A stretch of DNA of 64,000 nt from Sphingobacterium kitahiroshimense. Lineage in GTDB: Bacteria; Bacteroidota; Bacteroidia; Sphingobacteriales; Sphingobacteriaceae. Of the stretch, positions 25,825 through 34,603 are shown in pieces. Every line of letters starts with the position of its first letter. The first letter of the stretch is position 1. Where the stretch lies: contig NZ_JAOQNK010000001.1 in the NCBI RefSeq assembly GCF_025961315.1, positions 4,588,001 through 4,652,000 on the forward strand, in the 5' to 3' direction. The notes under the pieces were generated by a model that saw only the letters and a list, made by a program, of their open reading frames with translations, ran no database searches and was not told where the DNA came from. A program made the position numbers and the translations under genes.

Positions 25825-26232
25825 ATGAATCTAAGAAGTAGAAAAAATAAACCAGCAGCTGAAGTACATACTTCAGCATTGAACGACATCATGTTCTTTC
25901 TGATGTTATTCTTTTTGTTGGCATCTGCTGTTTCCAATCCGCAGGTTGTGAAGTTATTACTTCCAAAATCCAGTGCTGGAGAGCAGTCTGTATCCAAAAA
26001 AACATTGACGGTTTCGATTACCTCGGATTTAGCTTACCATGTTGAAAAGGCAGTTGTACCTTATGATGCATTAGAAGCAGCAATCCAATCGCAAATGAGA
26101 ACAGGAGAAGAATTGACGATCATGATGTATGTTGATAATTCAGTCCCTATTCAGAATGTGATTTCAGTAATGGATATTGCCAACCGCTTGAAAATAAAAG
26201 TTGTTTTGGCGACAGAACCAAAGAAAGATTAA
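25825..26232 (+). CDS. exbD: ExbD/TolR-family protein
   Basis: Small membrane protein of 135 residues: short cytoplasmic N-terminus, one transmembrane helix with the essential Asp in ALNDIMFFLMLFFLL, and a periplasmic ExbD/TolR domain (KKTLTVSITSDLAYHVEK to the end). It partners ExbB just upstream. Only one ExbD gene is present, whereas many Bacteroidota Ton clusters carry two. Confidence 0.93.
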   Translation: MNLRSRKNKPAAEVHTSALNDIMFFLMLFFLLASAVSNPQVVKLLLPKSSAGEQSVSKKTLTVSITSDLAYHVEKAVVPYDALEAAIQSQMRTGEELTIMMYVDNSVPIQNVISVMDIANRLKIKVVLATEPKKD

Positions 26233-26291
26233 AGAGTTTTAAACCTTTTTTAAGGTTTAAGTTCTAATTTTAAAGAATAGGAGATAAATAC

Positions 26292-27119
26292 ATGGCTTAC
26301 CATCTTCAACATGAGGAAAATAACTTCCCCAAAGCATTAGGGATTTCTACTGCTATAATGGGAATTTTGGTATTGATAAGTTTCTTTGTCATTTTTGGAA
26401 CTAAAATGCCCGATGAATACGGTATGGGCGGTATGGTTGTGAATTATGGTACAGCAGAAGAAGGCATGGGCGATGATTACATGAGTGTTGAAGAACCTTC
26501 TGTAGATCCCAATGCTAATAATGTAAAACCAGATCGCGTCGTTCCAGAAGAAATACCGACACCTACACCTTCACAGCAGGTCGCTGACAAAGCAGTCGTG
26601 ACACAAGATGTTGAAGATGCTCCCGTTGTTACGAAGGCTTCAAAGCCCGTAAAAACAGTTGCGCCTGAAACAACAAAAGAAGTGAAGGACAGTAAACCTG
26701 CAGTAAATTCGAATGCCCTTTATAAAGGCAAAAAGAATAACGGCACAGGTTCTGGTGATGGTACAGGAACGGTACCTGGCAATCAAGGTAGTAAATTAGG
26801 TGATCCTTTAGCCAGTAATTATGGTGAAGGTGGTTCTGGAAACGGTAATATGATGCTTTCAATTGAAAACAGAAGTTTTACGCAGAGACCTCAGATTGAT
26901 GATAATGGACAGCAGGCTGGTAAAGTAGCTGTTGAGTTCCGCGTAAACCAATCGGGAGTGATCATTTATGCACGTGCCGGAGTGAAAGGTACAACCATCA
27001 CGGATCCAAGCTTATTGGAAAAATGTGAAAGAGCTGTTCGTGGAGCTCGATTGAATCAATTGCCAAATGCGCCTGACTCTCAGACAGGCAGAATTGTATT
27101 CAATTTTAAACTAAGATAA
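26292..27119 (+). CDS. TonB/TolA-like energy transducer
   Basis: A 275-residue membrane-anchored protein. It has a short cytoplasmic N-terminus, one helix at about 18-37, and a long periplasmic linker rich in Pro, Val, Glu and Lys, followed by a Gly/Asn-rich stretch (GTGSGDGTGTVPG and GGSGNGN). The C-terminal domain of about 85 residues (MMLSIENRSFTQRP to the end) resembles TonB/TolA-type C-terminal folds, including GKVAVEFRVNQSG. It completes an ExbB-ExbD-transducer triad. The extended linker could span the periplasm to the barrel or TPR protein encoded upstream. Sequence divergence leaves the TonB versus TolA identity open. Confidence 0.8.
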   Translation: MAYHLQHEENNFPKALGISTAIMGILVLISFFVIFGTKMPDEYGMGGMVVNYGTAEEGMGDDYMSVEEPSVDPNANNVKPDRVVPEEIPTPTPSQQVADKAVVTQDVEDAPVVTKASKPVKTVAPETTKEVKDSKPAVNSNALYKGKKNNGTGSGDGTGTVPGNQGSKLGDPLASNYGEGGSGNGNMMLSIENRSFTQRPQIDDNGQQAGKVAVEFRVNQSGVIIYARAGVKGTTITDPSLLEKCERAVRGARLNQLPNAPDSQTGRIVFNFKLR

Positions 27120-27131
27120 AATTTATTGTCA

Positions 27132-28430
27132 ATGCATAATTATAATGAGGTAATCGAGTATTTATATGCTCGATTACCTATGTTTACCCGTGACGGGGCA
27201 TCCGCCTATAAAAAGGATTTAGATAATACCTTAGCATTACTTCATGCGTTAGGAAATCCACAAGATAAATTCAAATCTATTCATATTGCCGGTACGAATG
27301 GGAAAGGTTCATCCTCTCACATGTTGGCTTCTATCTTTGCAGAGGCAGGATATAAAACAGCCCTGTATACTTCACCACATTTATTAGATTTTAGGGAACG
27401 TATTCGTATCAATGGACAGATGGTCGATGAGCAATTTGTTATTGATTTTGTGAATAATCTGCATGCACTGATTGAAGAGATTCAACCCTCATTTTTTGAG
27501 GTTACGGTGGCTATGGCATTTGATTACTTTGCAAAACAGCACGTTGATATTGCCATCATTGAAGTTGGTTTAGGTGGTCGTCTTGATTCTACAAATGTCA
27601 TCATGCCACTGGCATCCTTAATCACTAATATCGGTTTTGACCATATGAATATGTTGGGTGATACGCTTCCAGCTATAGCATCTGAAAAAGCAGGTATTAT
27701 AAAAAAAGATACTCCTGTTGTCGTATCGGAATATCATAAAGATACTGCGCCTGTATTTCTAGAAAAAGCTAAGCTTGAAAATGCAGCGCTTGAGTTTGCA
27801 TCCGACAAATTGCAATCAGAAATTAAAGCCATTAATGAAGATCATTTACAGATTGAAGTCAAGGATAAGGAAGGTCATATCGAGCAATACGAATTAGATC
27901 TAAAAGGAACGTATCAATCAAAAAATATATTAGGTGTCTTGCGGATTGTTGATCATATGCGGACACGAGGTTATGATCTGTCACAGGACGATGTAAAAAA
28001 TGGTTTGCGAAAAGTACAGTCTTTTACTGGCCTTCAAGGTCGATGGCAGACACTTTCCAAAAAACCTTTTATCATTTGCGATACTGGACATAATGAGGAT
28101 GGAATTAGGGAAGTTCTGAAAAATTTAGCCAATACAAACTATCGGCAATTGCATTTTGTAATAGGAGCTATGAAGGATAAAGATTTAGGACATATGCTCC
28201 CATTGTTACCTACAGATGCGATCTATTATTTTAGTAACCCTGATATGCCTAGAGCGATGCCTTCAGAAGAACTTGCAGCTGAAGCACATCTATTGGGACT
28301 AAAAGGAAATGCATATGGCCCTGTCGTAAAAGCTTTTGAAGCAGCAAAAAAACAGTATCAGAACGGAGATTTAATTTTTATAGGAGGAAGTAACTTTGTG
28401 GTATCAGAAGTGCTTGCCGCTATAAACTAA
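27132..28430 (+). CDS. folC: Folylpolyglutamate synthase/dihydrofolate synthase
   Basis: Mur-ligase-type enzyme that adds glutamates to folates and makes dihydrofolate from dihydropteroate. The product is 432 residues. The P-loop is HIAGTNGKGSSSHM, followed by YTSPHLLDFRERI and EVGLGGRLDSTN, all family hallmarks; DTGHNEDG lies in the C-terminal domain. The start is placed at the ATG at 27132, not at the in-frame TTG at 27126. It follows the transducer gene by 12 bases, so it is probably on the same transcript although unrelated in function. A long bidirectional terminator follows. Confidence 0.95.
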   Translation: MHNYNEVIEYLYARLPMFTRDGASAYKKDLDNTLALLHALGNPQDKFKSIHIAGTNGKGSSSHMLASIFAEAGYKTALYTSPHLLDFRERIRINGQMVDEQFVIDFVNNLHALIEEIQPSFFEVTVAMAFDYFAKQHVDIAIIEVGLGGRLDSTNVIMPLASLITNIGFDHMNMLGDTLPAIASEKAGIIKKDTPVVVSEYHKDTAPVFLEKAKLENAALEFASDKLQSEIKAINEDHLQIEVKDKEGHIEQYELDLKGTYQSKNILGVLRIVDHMRTRGYDLSQDDVKNGLRKVQSFTGLQGRWQTLSKKPFIICDTGHNEDGIREVLKNLANTNYRQLHFVIGAMKDKDLGHMLPLLPTDAIYYFSNPDMPRAMPSEELAAEAHLLGLKGNAYGPVVKAFEAAKKQYQNGDLIFIGGSNFVVSEVLAAIN

Positions 28431-28470
28431 TGTGCTGCCTGATAAGACAGCTATTGTAAAGTAAAGCAAA

Positions 28471-28512
28471 AAAAAAGAGCGAGCAGATCTTTAGATCTGC
28501 TCGCTCTTTTTT
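28471..28512. terminator. Bidirectional terminator between folC and ansA
   Basis: A perfect 20-bp inverted repeat (28471-28490 with 28493-28512) has A- and T-tracts at both ends, so it can stop transcription from either side. Confidence 0.92.
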
Positions 28513-28622
28513 ATGCCACAAGATTGTAGTTAAGTAATTACCCAATTTTCGAATTTTCTTCAAGTGCTGGGAATTTTATTCTATGTAAAATTTATCCAAA
28601 TTCAATTCAGTTTATGAAGAAA

Positions 28623-29642
28623 TTAATCGTTGATAGTCAATTCACCTCTGATATCCTTTTCGATCCAATAGGCAACATCTTTTTGATCTTCGCATTCACC
28701 CTGTAGGTACATGAGCTTTGTTACAGCAGCTTCAAAAGTCATATCGTAACCATTGAGTACTCCAATCGCTTTTAGTCCAGTGCTCGTCTCATAACGCCCC
28801 AGTTCAACAGAACCAACCTTACATTGTGATATATTTAAAATATTCTTACCGTTATCAATGGCTTCTTTCAGCAAATCTAAAAACCATTGATCGGTAGTGG
28901 TATTTCCGGAGCCAAATGTTTCCATAACAATAGAACGGACATCCGAATTTAATACTGCTCTGATTGTGCTAGGACTTATACCTGGAAACAATTTCAGAAC
29001 ACCCACGCGATCGTCAAGTTTGGTATGCAAAATAAACTCTTTACCACTGTTGTTTAATAAAGCATCTTGATTGTATTGGAGATGAATACCTGCCTCTACA
29101 AGAACCGGATAATTGGGGGAACGGAAAGCTTCAAATTTTGCCGAATTATATTTGAAAGATCGGTTACCTCTAAATAATTTATTGTCAAATAGAATACATA
29201 CTTCTTGAATCATGGAGACCCCAAAATGCTTTGTAGACGCAATTTCTAAGGCAGTCATCATATTTTCTCTTGCATCGGTGCGAATTTCTCCGATCGGTAA
29301 TTGAGAACCTGATAAAATGACGGGTTTTTGTAACCCTTCCAGCATAAAGCTTAAAACCGAAGCCGAAAATGACATGGTATCCGATCCATGTAAGATGACA
29401 AAACCATCATATTCATCGTAATTATCCTTAATGATCTGTGCCATTTCAATCCATATTTCAGGCTTCATATTGGAAGAATCAATAATGGGATTAAAGGAAT
29501 GTACGGTTAATTTATAATTTAATCGACTTAGATCTGGAAGATTGCGCTTGATTAATTCAAAGTCAAAGGGAACGAAAGTTCCCGTTTCGTCTTTGACCAT
29601 TCCTATGGTGCCACCTGTGTATATGATAAATATGTTATGCAT
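28623..29642 (-). CDS. ansA: Type I (cytoplasmic) L-asparaginase
   Basis: Hydrolyses asparagine to aspartate and ammonia. The 339 residues begin with the active-site threonine motif YTGGTIGM and contain the second threonine site HGSDTMSFSAS near residue 85. No signal peptide is present, so it is the cytoplasmic form. The gene starts 8 bases after tatD and is probably in an operon with it. Confidence 0.95.
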   Translation of the reverse strand: MHNIFIIYTGGTIGMVKDETGTFVPFDFELIKRNLPDLSRLNYKLTVHSFNPIIDSSNMKPEIWIEMAQIIKDNYDEYDGFVILHGSDTMSFSASVLSFMLEGLQKPVILSGSQLPIGEIRTDARENMMTALEIASTKHFGVSMIQEVCILFDNKLFRGNRSFKYNSAKFEAFRSPNYPVLVEAGIHLQYNQDALLNNSGKEFILHTKLDDRVGVLKLFPGISPSTIRAVLNSDVRSIVMETFGSGNTTTDQWFLDLLKEAIDNGKNILNISQCKVGSVELGRYETSTGLKAIGVLNGYDMTFEAAVTKLMYLQGECEDQKDVAYWIEKDIRGELTIND

Positions 29643-29650
29643 GATGTGAG

Positions 29651-30418
29651 TTAGATTCCAAATATTCTTTTTGAGTTTTCAGTTGTTATTGCCGCTACTT
29701 GTTCTATTGGTAATTCTTTAATGTCAGCTATTTTTTGTGCTATATAGTATAGATAACTACTTTCATTTTGTTTGCCTCGAAACGGCATCGGAGCAAGATA
29801 AGGCGCATCAGTTTCCAGTACAATATGTTGTAGGTCTATCTGTTTAACCACTTCGTCAAGCCCCGCTTTTTTAAAAGTGACAACTCCGCCAATACCCAGT
29901 GCGAAACCCAGATCGATAGCATGTTGCGCTTGTTCAATGTTTCCTGTAAAGCAATGTAGTACCCCAAAAAGTTTTTCATCTTTTAGTTCTTCTAATAATT
30001 CAAATAATTCGTCAAAAGCCTCACGACAATGAATATCTATTGGTAAATTAAGATCTTTAGCCCATTGTACCTGCTGACGAAAAGCATCTTTTTGAATCTC
30101 CAAAGTAGATTTGTCCCAATACAGGTCTAGGCCAATTTCTCCGATAGCATACACTTTGTGTTGCTGCAGTGCCGCATAGATTTTTGTTAGTTCTTCTTGA
30201 TAGTTTTCTTTTACATCACAGGGGTGTAAACCGAGCATCGGAAAACAGTTGTTTGGGTATGCATCAACAGTTTTCATGACTGCAGCTATCGATGCACTAT
30301 TGACATTTGGAAGAAAAAGGCGATGAATATCTTTATCAAAGCAACGTTGCATTTGTTCTGCTAATGAATCGTTTTCGGTGTGGTAGTATATATGGGTATG
30401 GGTATCTGTTAGTAACAT
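29651..30418 (-). CDS. tatD: TatD-family metal-dependent DNase
   Basis: A 255-residue amidohydrolase-fold nuclease. The metal ligands of the family are visible: DTHTHIYY at the N-terminus, the Glu in AIGEIGLDLYW, His in DIHCREA, His in LHCFTG, and Asp in ETDAPYLAP. TatD enzymes are 3'-5' exonucleases or endonucleases linked to DNA repair and turnover, or tRNA processing. It is the upstream gene of a pair with ansA. Confidence 0.93.
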   Translation of the reverse strand: MLLTDTHTHIYYHTENDSLAEQMQRCFDKDIHRLFLPNVNSASIAAVMKTVDAYPNNCFPMLGLHPCDVKENYQEELTKIYAALQQHKVYAIGEIGLDLYWDKSTLEIQKDAFRQQVQWAKDLNLPIDIHCREAFDELFELLEELKDEKLFGVLHCFTGNIEQAQHAIDLGFALGIGGVVTFKKAGLDEVVKQIDLQHIVLETDAPYLAPMPFRGKQNESSYLYYIAQKIADIKELPIEQVAAITTENSKRIFGI

Positions 30419-31057
30419 GGATTATAGTTATAGCGACGGTAAAAATAAATGTTTACGATGAAACGACCTAATTTGATGAAACTTAGTCATTATCACGGTG
30501 ATGGATATAGCGCCAATGCTTTGAAAATTAGAAACTCATATAGCTGTTTTATTACGAATATAAAACTGCACAGCTTTTTTTTTGATTTTTTGTTAAAAAT
30601 GAGAAATATTTGATCAAAATTTTAACTGTTTTATTATTTAGAACAGGATAAAATTCCTGTATTTAAGAATATTGTAGCTAAATCACCTAAATAATGCATA
30701 TTCCTTCCTTTTACTATGGGATTTATAGCACTCATCTATCCGTCAATTAGAAAAAGATGCAGTCACTCATCCATCCATTTATTTGATATAAAAATCAAAC
30801 GCTTACTTATTCTTATTTCCTCTTTATTTGTTTAAGTACACTTTGTCAGGTCACCATTTCAAGCAAATTGCTAAAAGTTTTACAGATAATAAAATTCTGA
30901 TAATTATGGACTTAAACAAGCCAATTTTGCGTAATGCCCAAGCTAATTATTGATCCTTATCGCTTTGAAGGGTTTATCAACATTTGGAAATAGAAGACCA
31001 ATGAAAAAGGGCTTATTGAATTACCAATAAGCCCTTTTTTCTTGAATATTTATGTCC
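30419..31057. other. Long AT-rich intergenic region
   Basis: About 640 bases between tatD (leaving) and the FKBP gene (arriving). It must hold the tatD promoter, but I find no exact TAnnTTTG on the minus strand. A short hairpin lies at 30643-30660. Two related stretches (ACTCATCTATCC near 30730 and ACTCATCCATCC near 30765) form a weak direct repeat. No gene, RNA or mobile remnant can be supported. The FKBP terminator is at its right end. Confidence 0.5.
31004..31039 (-). terminator. Terminator of FKBP copy 1
   Basis: A perfect 15-bp stem (31004-31018 with 31025-31039) downstream of the stop codon on the minus strand, ending in a T-run. Confidence 0.85.
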
Positions 31058-32044
31058 TTATTTTTTTGCTGGTGTAGCAGGTGTCAATTTTGTTGCAGGA
31101 ATTGTTGTTGGAGCAGCTGCAGGAGCTTTTCCAGGAATAATGTCAATAACTTCTACGTCAAAAATTAACGGCGAATATGGAGGAATCTCTCCAGCCTGAC
31201 GTTCGCCATAAGCTAAATTAGAAGGGATAACCAATGTTGCTTTTGAGCCTTTGTTTAATAACTGGAAAGCCTCCGTCCAGCCTGTTATAACACCATCTAC
31301 ACCTAAATGTAGACGAAGAGGTTCATAAGGTCTTTGTGCATTGAATTTTTTATATTTTTTAGCAAGATCAGCTTGATTGGTATCAAATACTTTATCGTTT
31401 GCTAATTTCCCAACGTAATTAACAACTACTGTATCACCAACAGCGGCATTTTTACCTGATCCTGGTTTTGTAATTACATATTGTAAACCGGAAGCTGTTT
31501 TCTGAGTTGCTAATTTATTATTCTTTAAGAACGCTTCAACTTTCCCAGCTTCAGCCCCTTTTAACTTAGCGTTCTGTTCTTCAAAATATTTCGTAACCTG
31601 CTCGCTTAATTGCTGATCGGTAAGTTTACCTTTTTTGAAGTGTTTTTGAACTTTAATCGTATAGATGATGTATTTGTCAGCAAAATCAGGTTTTGGCTGC
31701 TTTGTTTTAGCCGTTATAGAATCTAAATTAATCTTAAATACCAAACTATCACCTTCACCTACAAATTTGAATAAACCAGTTGGATCTCCTGGGTTTTGTT
31801 TGATGATACTATCCGGATATAATTGTAGGATTTGTGGAACTCCTGCATCGTAAGTACTCGACATGACAGAATCTCTATCAGATTTTTGAATAATATCTAC
31901 CGACAATAAATCACCTGCAACTGCCTTTTCTGCACCAGCATCCTTCACGATTTTGTATTCTAGGCCACCCTCAGCCTTTTTAAAGTTTTGGCAAGCAGTT
32001 AATAAAAGCCCTGATGCCGCGAATAGTAAAATTGATTTTTTCAT
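31058..32044 (-). CDS. FKBP-type peptidyl-prolyl isomerase lipoprotein, copy 1
   Basis: Periplasm-facing folding catalyst of 328 residues with lipobox LLTAC (Cys18). An N-terminal FKBP-like region (about 25-135, GGLEYKIVKDAG to KYIIYTIKVQKHF) lacks the usual active-site pattern. A helical linker (140-175) leads to a canonical FKBP domain (about 185-305, GLQYVITKPGSG, VFDTN, GVITGWTEAFQLL, YGERQAG, IFDVEVIDI). The tail is Ala/Pro/Thr-rich. It is about 88% identical by eye to the next gene upstream (32474-33457), so this is a tandem duplicate. Between the two copies lies a decayed piece of nrnA, which shows how the duplication arose. Confidence 0.93.
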   Translation of the reverse strand: MKKSILLFAASGLLLTACQNFKKAEGGLEYKIVKDAGAEKAVAGDLLSVDIIQKSDRDSVMSSTYDAGVPQILQLYPDSIIKQNPGDPTGLFKFVGEGDSLVFKINLDSITAKTKQPKPDFADKYIIYTIKVQKHFKKGKLTDQQLSEQVTKYFEEQNAKLKGAEAGKVEAFLKNNKLATQKTASGLQYVITKPGSGKNAAVGDTVVVNYVGKLANDKVFDTNQADLAKKYKKFNAQRPYEPLRLHLGVDGVITGWTEAFQLLNKGSKATLVIPSNLAYGERQAGEIPPYSPLIFDVEVIDIIPGKAPAAAPTTIPATKLTPATPAKK

Positions 32045-32210
32045 TTAAGTTTAATTGCTTTCTTATTTTTTTTATTAATTCTTATAATCTGGTCATACGA
32101 CTTTAGTCGTATTGAGATTCTGTTCCTTTTAAATAGTCTTCCTATTCTATGGAAGGAAACATCTCAGATCAAAGATAATTTAATTTGTTCAGTTCTGGCA
32201 GTAATTTTTA
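32045..32210 (-). pseudogene. Decayed 3' fragment of nrnA left by a tandem duplication
   Basis: The DNA in front of FKBP copy 1 aligns with the DNA in front of copy 2, which there is the 3' end of nrnA. A 21-base exact match (32170-32190 and 33638-33658) lies inside the nrnA coding region. The bases beside it also align (32150-32210 with 33614-33670), as do those next to the start codons (32045-32100 with 33458-33513). Relative to nrnA about 55-60 bases are missing and no reading frame survives. It is not expected to be expressed. Confidence 0.7.
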
Positions 32211-32419
32211 CGTAAAAAAATGTAAACATGGATATGAAAAATAGCTATGATACTGCTTAAACATGGATTTTAAATTATCATGGAAGGCAAAAGAAAACAT
32301 TAAAAATTTTTAAAGAAAATCATGCGATTTGAATTTTTATTAACCCTAATTTGGATATAAAGGAAAGGTGATTCTTGTGAAAATATAATATAAATTTTAA
32401 ATTTAGGTCCGCCCCAAAA
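32211..32419. other. AT-rich spacer between the duplicated FKBP genes
   Basis: Apart from the nrnA remnant to its right and the FKBP copy 2 terminator to its left, no gene or repeat is seen. The promoter that now serves FKBP copy 1 must lie here or in the remnant, but no exact TAnnTTTG was found. Confidence 0.4.
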
Positions 32420-32453
32420 AAAAGCACTTATCGGTGATCCGATAAGTGCTTTT
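32420..32453 (-). terminator. Terminator of the nrnA-FKBP copy 2 operon
   Basis: A perfect 15-bp stem (32420-32434 with 32439-32453), a 4-base loop and a run of eight T residues on the minus strand. Confidence 0.88.
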
Positions 32454-32473
32454 CATTTTGATAATTTCTGTAC

Positions 32474-33457
32474 TTATTTCTTTACAGGCGTAGCCGGTGT
32501 CGTTGTTGCAGGAATTGTCGTTGGAGCTGCAGCAGGTGCTTTTCCAGGGATAATGTCAAGAACTTCCACATCGAAAATTAAAGGTGAATATGGAGGAATT
32601 TCTCCAGCAGGACGTTCGCCATAAGCTAAAACCGAAGGAATAACCAAAGTAGCTTTTGAACCTTTGTTCAATAATTGGAAAGCTTCAGTCCAACCTGTAA
32701 TAACGCCATCAACACCTAAATGTAAACGTAAAGGCTCGTAAGGTCTTTGTGGATTAAATTTGTTATGTTTTTTAGCTAGATCAGCTTGGTTAGTATCAAA
32801 TACTTTATCGTTTGTCAATCTACCGATGTAGTTAACAACTACAGTGTCACCAACAGCCGCATTTTTACCTGATCCAGCCTTAGTAACAACATATTGTAAA
32901 CCAGAAGCAGTTTTCTTAGGTGCTAATTTGTTGTTTTTCAAGAAAGCTTCAACTTTTCCAGCTTCAGCGCCTTTTAATTTTGCAGTCTCTGCTTCAAAAT
33001 ACTTCGTAACTTGCTCACCTAATTGTTGATCAGTTAACTTACCTTTTTTGAAGTGTTTTTGAACTTTAATCGTATAGATAATATATTTATCAGCAAATGC
33101 TGGTTTTGGTTGTTGTGTTTTGGCAGCTACAGAATCTAAATCGATTTTAAATACCAAACTATCACCTTCACCTACAAGTTTAAATAAACCTGTTGGATCT
33201 CCTGGGTTTTGTTTGATGATACTATCTGGATATAATTGTACGATTTGTGGAATTCCAGCATCAAAAGTACTATTTAATAATGAATCTCTATCTGTTTTAA
33301 CAACCATGTCTACCGACAATAAATCACCAGATACAGCTTTTTCAGCACCAGCATCTTTAGCGATTTTGTATTCTAGGCCACCTTCAGCCTTTTTAAAATT
33401 TTGGCAAGCAGTTAATAATAGTCCTGATGCCGCGAATAATAGAATTGATTTCTTCAT
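32474..33457 (-). CDS. FKBP-type peptidyl-prolyl isomerase lipoprotein, copy 2
   Basis: A 327-residue paralogue of the gene at 31058-32044 with the same layout: lipobox LLTAC (Cys18), a degenerate FKBP-like N-terminal domain, a helical linker and a canonical C-terminal FKBP domain with an Ala/Pro/Thr tail. Most differences are conservative and are spread over the whole length. It starts 18 bases after the nrnA stop codon and is probably co-transcribed with nrnA. This is likely the ancestral arrangement, because copy 1 retains a broken piece of nrnA in front of it. Confidence 0.93.
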   Translation of the reverse strand: MKKSILLFAASGLLLTACQNFKKAEGGLEYKIAKDAGAEKAVSGDLLSVDMVVKTDRDSLLNSTFDAGIPQIVQLYPDSIIKQNPGDPTGLFKLVGEGDSLVFKIDLDSVAAKTQQPKPAFADKYIIYTIKVQKHFKKGKLTDQQLGEQVTKYFEAETAKLKGAEAGKVEAFLKNNKLAPKKTASGLQYVVTKAGSGKNAAVGDTVVVNYIGRLTNDKVFDTNQADLAKKHNKFNPQRPYEPLRLHLGVDGVITGWTEAFQLLNKGSKATLVIPSVLAYGERPAGEIPPYSPLIFDVEVLDIIPGKAPAAAPTTIPATTTPATPVKK

Positions 33458-33475
33458 TTCAGTTTTATTGCTATC

Positions 33476-34486
33476 TTATTTTGTTAATATTTCTTTATAA
33501 TTCGGTAAAGCGGATTTAAATGTATTGATAACCGTTTGTAGATCATCATGTGAATTTCCTCCAGATGCATTGAGATGACCACCGCCATTAAAATATGTTT
33601 TGCATATTTCATTGCATGGAACATCACCAATCGAGCGCAAAGATAATTTAATTTGTTCTTTTCTGTCAATAATTAATGCAGCTAATCGAATTCCTTTAAT
33701 TGATAACGCATAATTGACAAGTCCTTCGGTATCTCCGGTAATCACTTCGAACTTTTTCAAATCTTCTTGAGTGACATAAATCATGGCTGTATTATATTCC
33801 GGGAATACCTCTAAACGATTGAGTAGACAGTACCCTAAGAATTTTAATCTCTCTTCCGAAGAGCTGTTGTAGATCAGCTCGTGGATAGCCCAGTTCTGCG
33901 CACCACAATCAATCAAGCTAGCGATTATGCGGTGGATTTCGGAAGTAGTTGAGCGGAAACGGAATGAACCTGTGTCGGTCATTATCCCTGTATACAGACA
34001 GGTTGCCATATCAGCAGAGATATGCTCAGCATCTTGCATCTCTTCTGTTATAAATCTAAAAATTAGCTGTGCAGTGGCTGCTGCTTTAGGGTCCCAATAC
34101 TCGTAATCATGGAAACCTTGAGGTTCAAGATGATGGTCAATCATACATTTTATACCTGTAGCATTCTCAACAGGAACAGCCATATCGTGGATACGGGACA
34201 GTCCATTGAAATCAAGGCAGAAAATGATTTCAGCGTCGGCAATTAATTTTTGATTTTCTTGTACTTCTTTGGTGTAAATGCGCACATGTTCTAAACCCGG
34301 TAACCAGTCTAAAAAGGAAGGGAAATCGGATGGAACGATAAGGCTTACATCATGTTTATGGGCCTTTAGCCAATAAAATAGACCTAACGAAGAACCAAGC
34401 GCATCGCCATCCGGCTTGAAGTGCGTTGTGATTACAATTCTTTTAGGTTCTGATAAAAGTGTTTTTAGTTGTTCTGATGTCAGCAT
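33476..34486 (-). CDS. nrnA: DHH-family phosphoesterase (NrnA-like oligoribonuclease/pAp phosphatase)
   Basis: Cytoplasmic DHH/DHHA1 enzyme of 336 residues. The metal-site motifs are THFKPDGDALGSSLG (about 21-35), CLDFNG, MIDHHLEPQGF with the DHH triad, and YTGIMTDTGSFRF. The C-terminal DHHA1 domain has FNGGGHLNASGG. NrnA proteins degrade nanoRNA and dephosphorylate pAp. The 3' part of this gene is also found, decayed, at 32045-32210. Confidence 0.93.
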   Translation of the reverse strand: MLTSEQLKTLLSEPKRIVITTHFKPDGDALGSSLGLFYWLKAHKHDVSLIVPSDFPSFLDWLPGLEHVRIYTKEVQENQKLIADAEIIFCLDFNGLSRIHDMAVPVENATGIKCMIDHHLEPQGFHDYEYWDPKAAATAQLIFRFITEEMQDAEHISADMATCLYTGIMTDTGSFRFRSTTSEIHRIIASLIDCGAQNWAIHELIYNSSSEERLKFLGYCLLNRLEVFPEYNTAMIYVTQEDLKKFEVITGDTEGLVNYALSIKGIRLAALIIDRKEQIKLSLRSIGDVPCNEICKTYFNGGGHLNASGGNSHDDLQTVINTFKSALPNYKEILTK

Positions 34487-34603
34487 ATTCGTATTAAGTC
34501 TGCAAACCTACTATAAAAAAAAATATTTATAGCATTTTTTTATAAACATTTGAGACGTTTTTGATTTTTGATTTTTGTTTTTAAATTTTTGAAATACAAT
34601 TTG

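Noticed and set aside
30419..31057. A possible small gene or RNA in the 640-base gap after tatD
   Set aside because: No frame with family features, no cloverleaf and no promoter-terminator pair could be supported; only a weak direct repeat and one small hairpin were seen.
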